19,273 nucleotides of DNA from an uncultured Clostridia bacterium (GTDB lineage Bacteria > Bacillota > Clostridia > Christensenellales > Borkfalkiaceae). How positions within the stretch are numbered: position 1 is the stretch's first letter; every line of letters begins with the position of its first letter. The stretch lies in contig CAMWLA010000007.1 of assembly GCA_947174975.1 (NCBI GenBank), forward strand, positions 1-19,273. Reading direction: 5' to 3'. Positions 8,203-15,131 of the stretch are shown here, in pieces. The position numbers and the translations under genes are program-made. Below the pieces are notes generated by a model. It was not told the DNA's origin. It saw only the letters and a program-made list of their open reading frames with translations, and did no database searches.

Positions 8203-8234
8203 TAGGGTAAAACAGCAAAAACGTAGATAAAACT
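8203..8234. promoter_or_regulatory. Candidate AraC-type operator: direct repeat of two half-sites
   Basis: Two similar elements, TAGGGTAAAAC (8203-8213) and TAGATAAAAC (8224-8233), repeat at 20-21 bases, about two helical turns. The first directly abuts the weak -35 of the importer promoter. AraC-family activators often bind direct half-sites with this spacing next to -35. The region is AT-rich, so chance similarity is possible. Confidence 0.4.
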
Positions 8235-8243
8235 GCCTAACTG

Positions 8244-8272
8244 TTGCAAACTAACAAGATTTGTGATATACT
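8244..8272 (+). promoter_or_regulatory. Near-consensus promoter giving a leaderless transcript of the sensor-like gene
   Basis: TTGCAA (8244-8249), a 17-base spacer, and TATACT (8267-8272) preceded by TGA, an extended -10. With the usual spacing the first transcribed base falls at about 8279, the A of the ATG. No Shine-Dalgarno sequence precedes this ATG, and an in-frame TGA (8264-8266) excludes a start further upstream. Confidence 0.65.
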
Positions 8273-8278
8273 AAAACT

Positions 8279-9211
8279 ATGTTCAAAAACTTATACCGCA
8301 GCATATATCTGCCGATAGTATTAATTGCGGTTGCCCTTATACTTATTATCGATATTCTGTCGATTACTATACTAACCGAGACTTTAAAAGACGCGTATAA
8401 CGGTATGGACGAAAAGCGTGTTGCGCGCGCACTCGATTCGTGCAAGCTGTATATAAGCTCGGTGGCGTCTTCCGCCTATAACCTCTCTCTCGACGACGAT
8501 CTTATACGAGAGCTTGCCGCTTCCGCCCCTACGGGTAATCCGATAGTTTCAAAGCTTGACAACACTTGCAACTATTCGCTGAAAATAAACGCCGTGTGCG
8601 CGTATTCGGTAAACGGCGCCGTTTATACCTCTTCGCAGATTGCAAACGTTCCGACCATCGAAGAGCTTAAGAAAGTTGACGAAATTAAAGAATTTATCAA
8701 CGGAGACGAAGCCGCGGCAATATCTTTAAGATGCGAATGTATTGCGGATATTTACAACAACGCTTCATACCCGGACGAAATGGGCGTAATCACTTGTTGC
8801 AGAAAAGTATACGACGGCGACAAGGTAATCGGCTGGATATTCGCGGATATTCTGCCGTCAAACCTATACAGCATTATCTTTTCAAACGGCAAGTTTGAAA
8901 ACGCAGTCGCCTTTATTTCGTCCGACAAAGTGCGCTTCGAATACGCAAACAACTCACGGCACGAAAACCTTTTAAACGGAAAACACAAGGGCTATTTCAA
9001 ATACGGCGCTTCCGACGAGGGATTTTCAATTACCGTGTTCAACAGCACTAAGGACTACGACTCGAAGCTTATCGTTCTTATCGTTATTCTGTTGGCGGTT
9101 TCGGCTGGGCTGGCAGTCGCAGTGCATTTCGCCGCGCGGCTGACCGCGGCAAGCGTAACGAACAGACTTGACAGACTGATACAAAAAATGAATTCCCAGA
9201 AAATCGCATAA
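8279..9211 (+). CDS. Membrane sensor-like protein without a kinase domain
   Basis: The 310-residue protein has a membrane helix at about 10-32, an external domain at about 33-262, a second helix at about 264-286, and a 24-residue cytoplasmic tail (AARLTAASVTNRLDRLIQKM) that looks like the beginning of a HAMP-type linker. This is the layout of the sensing half of a YesM-type histidine kinase, and SLDDDLIREL and AVCAYSVNGAVYTSS resemble Cache-like input domains. No HisKA, His_kinase or ATPase domain follows. The gene ends at its own stop with a terminator three bases later, so it appears complete and not cut off. The external domain holds seven cysteines (55, 97, 107, 152, 154, 173, 174). The gene diverges from the importer operon and converges with the complete kinase. 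It may be a modulator or partner of that kinase. Function is unknown. Confidence 0.8.
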   Translation: MFKNLYRSIYLPIVLIAVALILIIDILSITILTETLKDAYNGMDEKRVARALDSCKLYISSVASSAYNLSLDDDLIRELAASAPTGNPIVSKLDNTCNYSLKINAVCAYSVNGAVYTSSQIANVPTIEELKKVDEIKEFINGDEAAAISLRCECIADIYNNASYPDEMGVITCCRKVYDGDKVIGWIFADILPSNLYSIIFSNGKFENAVAFISSDKVRFEYANNSRHENLLNGKHKGYFKYGASDEGFSITVFNSTKDYDSKLIVLIVILLAVSAGLAVAVHFAARLTAASVTNRLDRLIQKMNSQKIA

Positions 9212-9213
9212 AT

Positions 9214-9237
9214 AAAAGAGCGCTTATGCGCTCTTTT
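9214..9237. terminator. Bidirectional terminator between converging genes
   Basis: A perfect 10-bp stem AAAAGAGCGC / GCGCTCTTTT with a TTAT loop is flanked by T-rich sequence in both directions (AATTTTTTATTTATT on plus, ATTTAT on minus). It ends both the sensor-like gene (stop at 9211) and the histidine-kinase gene (stop at 9248). Confidence 0.9.
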
Positions 9238-9247
9238 AATTTTTTAT

Positions 9248-10924
9248 TTATTTAAGCCTTGCTTTTACTTTCGTACCCTTGCCCTTCTCGGAAGTGACTT
9301 CAAGTCCGTAGCCCTCGCCGTATTGCAAGCGTATTCTTTCGTTAACGTTCTTCAAGCCGTAGCCGCCCTCCCGCGTGGCGGGGCGGTTTAAAATATCTTC
9401 GGGAACTTCGAAGCCGTCGCCGTCGTCCTCGACCTCGAAGATAATATCCTCACCCTCGCCGTAAGCCCTTATATACATATTGCCGTTGCGGGTTACGAAA
9501 GCGTATTTAAGGCAGTTTTCCACTATGGGCTGCAAAATAAGCTTTAAGGTCTGTCTGTCCTTAACCTCCTCCGCAATTTCGGTATGCACCGTCACACGTC
9601 CGGGGTAGCGGATAGCGTCGATTTCGAGATAGCTTTGCACCATTTCGACTTCTTCCGAAACCTTGACGAACTTGTCGCCGCCGTGCAGAAACAGACGGAA
9701 GAATTTTGCAAGGTTCATGACCAGCCTATCTATTTCGGGCTGTTTTTTTATGCGTGCCATCCAAGAAATGGCGTCGAGAGTGTTATACAAGAAATGGGGG
9801 TTTATCTGCATTTGCAGACTTTCGAGTTCAAGCTTGCGTTGAAGCTGCATATCTTCCTTGTTCCGCTCGACGAGGTCGAAAATTCTGTCCATCATATCGT
9901 CGTAGTTTTTTTCAAGCTGAACAAGCTCGTCCCCCTCGCGCAGCACCGAAATATGGTTTTTCGTCGGTTCCGCGGTAGCGTTGATACTGTCGCTTAAAAG
10001 CGTAATGGGCTTTGAAATTTTTCTCGCCCTTATAATCGCAAGCACGACCGAGACAACCAGCATTGCAAACGATACGCACAGCACTATAATAAGCGTCGTA
10101 TCCATTCTGCCGAAATAGTACTTGTAGTCGAGCACGCTGACTATACAGCTGTGAAATGCGTACCTCGAATTTAAAAGCTCGGGCTTGCTCGTCACGATAA
10201 TTCTTTTACTGCCGTCAAGCGTTTCCGTCTTATATTCGGGTGCGGCTTCGGGGTTGTACACGTCGCTGTAAACGACCACTTTGCCCACGAGGTTTGTATC
10301 TATATGCGAAATTATATATCCGTCTGAACGCATTATAAACGAGTAGCCCTCGCTGCCGCTGACGGGATTGCACATTTCGCTTATCTTGTTTTCGGACATA
10401 TAAAACAGCACGAAGCCCTCGAAACCGGATACGCTTCCGCTTGAATAAATACCCATAACCAAGCTTTTGTCGACGTTTCCGATATATGCAAGGTTGTTTT
10501 TGTTTTCAAGCAAATCGATATACTCTTCGGGGGGATTTATAAAGCTTTTATCCAGCCCGAAACGCGTTTCGCCCGTAATTATTACGATATCGTTGAAGTA
10601 TTCTTCGTCGAACCCGACGCGTGCGATAAGCGCGTCGAAGTCCGCTTCCCTTGCGCTCTTGTCGCGCTCGCCGTCGGCTATTCCCGTCAAAAGGTCGACG
10701 TTTGCACTGCCCATAATTCTTCCGTAGAGGTAAGCGCTTTCGTTTAAAACTTCCATAACCGCAAGATCAAGCTCCTCTTGCATCGAAAAGGAATTTCTGC
10801 GTATATAGTTATTCATTGACACGCGGAAGCCGATATAAAACACCGCTATCAGCACGGAAAAAACCGCGGTCAGAATACTTACAAACGATAATATGAATTT
10901 TGTGGAAATGCGTTTTAATTTCAT
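9248..10924 (-). CDS. YesM-type sensor histidine kinase
   Basis: The 558-residue membrane kinase has a first helix at about 10-35, an external Cache-like sensing domain (about 36-272), a second helix at 276-299, a HAMP linker (about 300-352), a His_kinase (PF06580-type) dimerisation segment with phospho-acceptor His377 in QMQINPHFLYNTLDAISWMA, and a HATPase domain. In the ATPase the N box is IVENCLKYAF (Asn470), and the G boxes are DDGDGF (about 500-505) and GGYGLKNVNERI. All catalytic elements are present. The start overlaps the stop of the response-regulator gene by four bases (ATGA), so the two are coupled and form a pair. The likely signal is an extracellular sugar connected with the neighbouring uptake and surface-hydrolase genes; the ligand is not known. 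Confidence 0.93.
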   Translation of the reverse strand: MKLKRISTKFILSFVSILTAVFSVLIAVFYIGFRVSMNNYIRRNSFSMQEELDLAVMEVLNESAYLYGRIMGSANVDLLTGIADGERDKSAREADFDALIARVGFDEEYFNDIVIITGETRFGLDKSFINPPEEYIDLLENKNNLAYIGNVDKSLVMGIYSSGSVSGFEGFVLFYMSENKISEMCNPVSGSEGYSFIMRSDGYIISHIDTNLVGKVVVYSDVYNPEAAPEYKTETLDGSKRIIVTSKPELLNSRYAFHSCIVSVLDYKYYFGRMDTTLIIVLCVSFAMLVVSVVLAIIRARKISKPITLLSDSINATAEPTKNHISVLREGDELVQLEKNYDDMMDRIFDLVERNKEDMQLQRKLELESLQMQINPHFLYNTLDAISWMARIKKQPEIDRLVMNLAKFFRLFLHGGDKFVKVSEEVEMVQSYLEIDAIRYPGRVTVHTEIAEEVKDRQTLKLILQPIVENCLKYAFVTRNGNMYIRAYGEGEDIIFEVEDDGDGFEVPEDILNRPATREGGYGLKNVNERIRLQYGEGYGLEVTSEKGKGTKVKARLK

Positions 10925-12096
10925 TGTCTTTTCTTGTCAAGCCATTCGCTGGGCGTACAGCCGAGGTAGTCTCTGAAAACTTGCCCGAAGTATTTCACGT
11001 CGTTATATCCGACGGCGTAGGCAACCTCGCCTATGCGCATATCGCCTTTAAGCAGCATCTCTTGCGCTTTCAGTATTCTGAAATCGGTAAGGCACTCGTT
11101 AAAGGTTTTGCCGACTTGTGCTTTGAATTCGTGCATTAAGTGGCTTTCGGAAGTGTAAAGCATATCCGCAACCGACTTTACCGAAAGCTTTTTATTGTAA
11201 TCGCGCTCGATTATCTGCAGAGCGTCGCGCACTACCTTTTTGAGGTGTCCGTTCTTGTTCTCCGTGACAACCGCGTTGATAACCGTGAAAAGCGTGTTTT
11301 TGCCGAGTTCCTTTGCCTTTGAGTACGCGGCGGGAATATCGCCGTCGAATGAAGCCGCCGCAACCGAAAAGCGCGCGTCTGTTTCCTTCAAGCTTGAATC
11401 CAACAGCTTGGTAATCTCTTCCCTAACGAAGCCAAGCTCCGCCGAAGTTAAAATCACCGCTCTGTCGGAGAACACCTCGGAAGCGTTGCAATGCGCCGAA
11501 AGCACTTCCTCCGCCTTGTTTATAAAAGTTTTAACGTACGGGTTATCCGTATATATGTAAATAAGAGTACCCGCCTTAGGCAAGCACACGCCGAGAAGCG
11601 CAAGCTGTTCGGCAGCCGAATTGCTTTTGGCTTCGTCTTTTAAAAGAATTTCAAACTGCTGCTGTCTGACTATGGGTAAGCTGCTGATAAACTGACCTAT
11701 CATACGGTTGTTTGCGCGCTTTTCGTGAAGCTTTTGCATTACCTCGCTCACCCTTTTCAAAAGCTCGTCGCTTTCAATGGGTTTAAGCAAGAATCCCGCA
11801 ACGCCGCTGTCCAGCGCACGGCGCGCGTTTTCAAAATCTTTATATCCGCTGTACGCGATAATCGCAAGGTCGGCTTTTTCGTCGAATAGCGTCTTTGCCA
11901 TTTGCAGTCCGTCCATGACGGGCATACGCACGTCGGCGATTATAAGGTCGGGTTTAAGCTCCCTCGCCTTTTCAAGTCCTATTGCGCCGTTTTCCGCCGT
12001 ACCCGCTACTTCAAGCCCGATAGACTGCCAGTCTATCGCAACGCGCAAACCTTCCCTCACAAGGTAATCGTCGTCTACAATCAGTAACTTATCCAT
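10921..12096 (-). CDS. YesN-type response regulator with AraC DNA-binding domain
   Basis: The 391-residue transcription factor has an N-terminal receiver domain (about 1-120) with acidic pocket Asp8-10, phospho-acceptor Asp55 in IIADVRMP, and Lys105 in LLKPIE. A variable middle follows (about 125-275). The C-terminal AraC-type double helix-turn-helix (about 285-391) has SVKSVADMLYTSESHLMHEF and the second-helix signature IGEVAYAVGYNDVKYFGQVFRDYLGCTPSEW. It should bind DNA when phosphorylated by the overlapping histidine kinase. The probable target is the importer operon at 8141, whose promoter has a weak -35 and adjacent direct repeats; the surface-enzyme operon to the right may be another. 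The gene has its own near-consensus promoter and begins a two-gene operon. Confidence 0.93.
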   Translation of the reverse strand: MDKLLIVDDDYLVREGLRVAIDWQSIGLEVAGTAENGAIGLEKARELKPDLIIADVRMPVMDGLQMAKTLFDEKADLAIIAYSGYKDFENARRALDSGVAGFLLKPIESDELLKRVSEVMQKLHEKRANNRMIGQFISSLPIVRQQQFEILLKDEAKSNSAAEQLALLGVCLPKAGTLIYIYTDNPYVKTFINKAEEVLSAHCNASEVFSDRAVILTSAELGFVREEITKLLDSSLKETDARFSVAAASFDGDIPAAYSKAKELGKNTLFTVINAVVTENKNGHLKKVVRDALQIIERDYNKKLSVKSVADMLYTSESHLMHEFKAQVGKTFNECLTDFRILKAQEMLLKGDMRIGEVAYAVGYNDVKYFGQVFRDYLGCTPSEWLDKKRQ

Positions 12097-12108
12097 AATT
12101 TCATCCTT

Positions 12109-12137
12109 ATTATAGCATAAATGCCCTATTTAATCAA
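12109..12137 (-). promoter_or_regulatory. Near-consensus sigma-A-like promoter of the regulator/kinase operon
   Basis: TTGATT (12132-12137), a 17-base spacer ending in TGC (an extended -10), then TATAAT (12109-12114). The ATG of the regulator lies only 12 bases past the -10, so the expected leader is about six bases and the AAGGAT in between would lie mostly before the transcription start. The strength suggests constitutive expression. Confidence 0.75.
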
Positions 12138-12158
12138 GAGAAAATTTATAAGGCAAAA

Positions 12159-12188
12159 CAGACCGCCGCAAAATAAGCGGACGGTCTG
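12159..12188 (-). terminator. Terminator of the surface-protein operon
   Basis: An 11-bp stem CAGACCGCCGC / GCGG(A)CGGTCTG with one bulged A and an AAAATAA loop begins 17 bases past the stop of the 965-residue protein gene. On the minus strand it is followed by TTTTGCCTTATAAATTTTC. It separates the surface-enzyme block from the regulator promoter. Confidence 0.7.
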
Positions 12189-12204
12189 AATTTACCGTAA
12201 ATTT

Positions 12205-15102
12205 TTAGTTATTCTTCTTTTTCTTCATTACGAAGTAAACAGCTACGCCCGCAACTACTACAGCCGCAACACAGCCTACAGCTATGCCCGCTATCGCGCC
12301 GGTGCTTAATCCGCCCTTCGCGCTTACCGTAATCTGAATGGTATCGCTCTCTTCGTTGCCGTTTGCGTCGCGTACGGTAACCGTAACGGTGTAAACGCCC
12401 TCTTCCGCAGTGAACTTGTTGTCCTTAACCGCAACGGCTTCGCCGTCCTTGGTTACGGTAACGGTTACTTTCAAGTCGTCCTTTGCAGTTACGTTGTCGG
12501 AAGCCGTGTAAGCGATAGTGATTTCGTCACCCGCCTTTGCGGTGGTTGCCGTGGTGATGGAAACTTTGGGAGCAACGTTATCCTTTGTGAGAACGAGCTT
12601 TGACATCTCTTCCGCATACTTAGGTGCGAATACCGAACCTACGTAATCGATATAAGGCGTAACGGTGATGTTTTCAATGGTTATAGCGCCGTTTGAATCG
12701 CCCATATGGATATGGAAATCGCTGAGCGTTGCACCGCTCTTCTCAAGGTCGATTACAACCGTCTTTTTAACGCCCGCTTCGAACTCTACTTCGGAAAGCA
12801 TCTTGCCGTCTGCGGTGTAAAGAATGCCTTGCTCGTTTTCGCTTGCCCACAGAGTTTTACCCGAAGTAAACTCTAATCTGAGGTTAGCCAAATCTGCGCT
12901 GTCCGCTACGGTTATATCCATAGAGAACTGACCGGTTAAGCCGGTAAGGCTGCCTACGTAACCCGCGTAGAAGTAACCGGCAACGGGTGCGATAGTTACG
13001 ACCTTATTAGTCGTGCCGTCGTCTTCCTTAACTACGTGTGCCTTTTCGGTATCAAGGTCTTTGACGAGATTTGCGGGGGTTGAGGTGTGAAGCTTTACGT
13101 TAGTAACCGTGAAGCCGCCGATATTGTCAACGTGGCAGTGTAAGTTCATAAACTTAGCATCGATACCGCTCTTCGCCAAATCAACTACTACGTGAGTTGC
13201 TTTGTCCTTTTCATAGGTAAGCTCGTTAAGCTTCTTGCCGTCGGTAGTTATCATAGAACCGTCGGCGTTTTCACCGCCCCAAAGCGTTTTGATTGCAGGC
13301 AACCCATCTTTCTCCTGGAACTCTACTCTCCAGTTCGATATATCGAAATTATCTTCCTTGGGAGTAATATCGAATTCAAGCGTGGTGCCGTAGCCCTCGT
13401 TGAGAACGTACATATATCTATAAACGTATGACGTCGTTGCGTCCACGTCTATTTTCGCGTCGGGATAAGCCAAATCTTTTTCCACGTTGGGAACTTTTAC
13501 GTCGATTTTATTGCAGAAGAATATATTGTCGATAGACAGCTTGCCGCTACCGCCGTAATAGATATCCATTATGCTGTAGCCGCCGTCGAAAATTCTGAAA
13601 CCGCTTTCTTCTAAGTCGACTACTACGTAGTACCAGCCGTCCGAAGTCTTATAGGGGTTGCTGTCGTCGAGAAGCGCTACGGGCAAATCAATGCCGGCCT
13701 TCATCTGATTAGTCCATACTACGTCGCCGAGCACGTCCTCGGAATTGCCGAGCGCGAAACGGAACGCGTCGAGATTTGCGCCGTCTTCACCCTTGACTTT
13801 CATAACGATATAATTGCCCTTAACGGGAGATTTAGCTTTGAATTTGAAGTTGATAAATCCGTCGCCGAGGTCGGTTGCGTCGAATACGAGGCTGCCGTCT
13901 TTAACTTCAACCTTGTCGCCGTTGTTGTACGAAATTCTGTATTCGAGATCAGCTTCCGCAAGCTCGGGTGCGGTGCTCATATCTTCCCAAACGTTTGTAA
14001 AGTTTTTCTGCGCTACCGCAAAGTCTTCAAGTACGTCAACCGTGCTTGCGTCGATTACGGGAACGGCAATAGCGGGTTCGGGTACCACTACGTTGGTAAG
14101 ATAAATGCGCTTTATCGTAACACCGTTTTCGTCTTCGCCGTCATAGGTGAATTTGAAGCCCTTTTCGTTGCCGTTAAGCTTAACCGAATATCCGTCGTAA
14201 GCTGCGGCGTCGCCCCAGGCAGTTCCGTTTTCGGTGGTCGCTACTTTAAGGTGTGCGATATCGCCGTCGGCTTCGATTACCGCATAGGCATACTTGCCGA
14301 CTGCGCTGTCTTTAACTACCGTGAAGCTTCCGCTTGTCATATTGACTGCGCGCTTTACGATATAGCCCTCGGAAGAGCCAGCCCACCAAGTTCCGGAATC
14401 AGCGTTTTTAGCAGTATCCTGTACGGTCGTGCCGCCGATAAAGTCGTTCATAAGATTGCTGCCGGTAGTAGAATACTTGACGGAAGCTATATCAAGCGTA
14501 CCCGTGTCGCTTTCGCTTGCGGCATAGATGTGAATTGCAAGAAGCGGCGTATCGGTAACCGCGTCCGTGCTTGTGGGATAAACGTCGGTCTTTTCATAGC
14601 TTGTTGCAAAGCTGATTTCAAAGGTACGCCATTCATCGGTAATATCGGGCAAGCTTTCGCCGCCGCTGTCCGTAAGATCGCTTAAGGGTTTTGCAAACAC
14701 TGCCGCGTCGCTGTCCACGCCCCTTATACCGAACATAATTTCGGAAAGGTCGACGTCGTTTTTAGGTGCGCGCATCTCAAGCGTAATGGTTCCGCCGTCC
14801 TTGACGTTTGCTATCGAACCCGAACCTTGCTTATAAATAGCGTCGGCGGGCGTTGTAGATTTACCGGTGTATTCAACGTGCAGATAGGGTTTTTCGCCCG
14901 TTTTCACGCCGGTGCCTTCCGTCTTTACCGTGTTCGAAATATCAGCTCTGTCGAAGTCCTCGAACACAGCGTCGTATTTGCCGCTGAATTCGTGGTCTTT
15001 GGTTGCCGTATCCGCAAAAGCCGTCAAAGCGACAGCCGAAGACGCACTCATAACGAGTGTCGCGGACAAAGCTGCTAAAAGAAGTTTCTTGTTTTTTTTC
15101 AT
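12205..15102 (-). CDS. Large secreted, membrane-anchored modular surface protein
   Basis: The 965-residue protein starts with a signal peptide (MKKNKKLLLAALSATLVMS, cleavage probably after ALTAFA near residue 30) and ends with a glycine/alanine/valine membrane helix (about 934-957) and a KKKKNN tail, so it is held at the outside of the cytoplasmic membrane without an LPXTG motif. Between them are at least four degenerate beta-sandwich-like modules (about 41-212, 355-535, 545-675, 678-820), a further one at about 235-340, and an Ig/HYR-like domain at about 843-928 (APKVSITTATTAKAGDE... VRDANGNEESDTIQITVSA). No catalytic motif is recognised. Module type and position behind two surface hydrolases suggest carbohydrate binding or polymer capture; this is inference. 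Its ribosome site is AAAGGGGA eight bases before the ATG, 29 bases after the preceding gene. Confidence 0.85.
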   Translation of the reverse strand: MKKNKKLLLAALSATLVMSASSAVALTAFADTATKDHEFSGKYDAVFEDFDRADISNTVKTEGTGVKTGEKPYLHVEYTGKSTTPADAIYKQGSGSIANVKDGGTITLEMRAPKNDVDLSEIMFGIRGVDSDAAVFAKPLSDLTDSGGESLPDITDEWRTFEISFATSYEKTDVYPTSTDAVTDTPLLAIHIYAASESDTGTLDIASVKYSTTGSNLMNDFIGGTTVQDTAKNADSGTWWAGSSEGYIVKRAVNMTSGSFTVVKDSAVGKYAYAVIEADGDIAHLKVATTENGTAWGDAAAYDGYSVKLNGNEKGFKFTYDGEDENGVTIKRIYLTNVVVPEPAIAVPVIDASTVDVLEDFAVAQKNFTNVWEDMSTAPELAEADLEYRISYNNGDKVEVKDGSLVFDATDLGDGFINFKFKAKSPVKGNYIVMKVKGEDGANLDAFRFALGNSEDVLGDVVWTNQMKAGIDLPVALLDDSNPYKTSDGWYYVVVDLEESGFRIFDGGYSIMDIYYGGSGKLSIDNIFFCNKIDVKVPNVEKDLAYPDAKIDVDATTSYVYRYMYVLNEGYGTTLEFDITPKEDNFDISNWRVEFQEKDGLPAIKTLWGGENADGSMITTDGKKLNELTYEKDKATHVVVDLAKSGIDAKFMNLHCHVDNIGGFTVTNVKLHTSTPANLVKDLDTEKAHVVKEDDGTTNKVVTIAPVAGYFYAGYVGSLTGLTGQFSMDITVADSADLANLRLEFTSGKTLWASENEQGILYTADGKMLSEVEFEAGVKKTVVIDLEKSGATLSDFHIHMGDSNGAITIENITVTPYIDYVGSVFAPKYAEEMSKLVLTKDNVAPKVSITTATTAKAGDEITIAYTASDNVTAKDDLKVTVTVTKDGEAVAVKDNKFTAEEGVYTVTVTVRDANGNEESDTIQITVSAKGGLSTGAIAGIAVGCVAAVVVAGVAVYFVMKKKKNN
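12655..13356 (-). repeat. Two tandem copies of a roughly 90-residue module inside the surface protein
   Basis: Residues 583-672 and 731-816 share the order: (D)LxN(W/L)R(V/L)EF, KTLW, ENxxG, T(T/A)DGK(K/M)L, V(V/I)DL(A/E)KSG, a Phe/His-rich strand and a closing IT(V/I)xN(V/I) strand. Weaker copies occur at about 118-210 and 441-530 (VVVDLEESGF, LSIDNIFF). The similarity is at protein level, so the duplication is old. Confidence 0.7.
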
Positions 15103-15131
15103 GTGAGTTTCCCCTTTAATTTATTTTCTAT

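Noticed and set aside
9212..9247. Frameshifted kinase remnant after the sensor-like gene
   Set aside because: The space is only 36 bases, holds a terminator hairpin, and then the converging kinase gene begins; no kinase motif exists in any plus-strand frame.
12097..12204. Riboswitch or other structured leader before the regulator gene
   Set aside because: The only structure is the hairpin at 12159-12188, which lies upstream of the regulator promoter and fits a terminator of the preceding operon.
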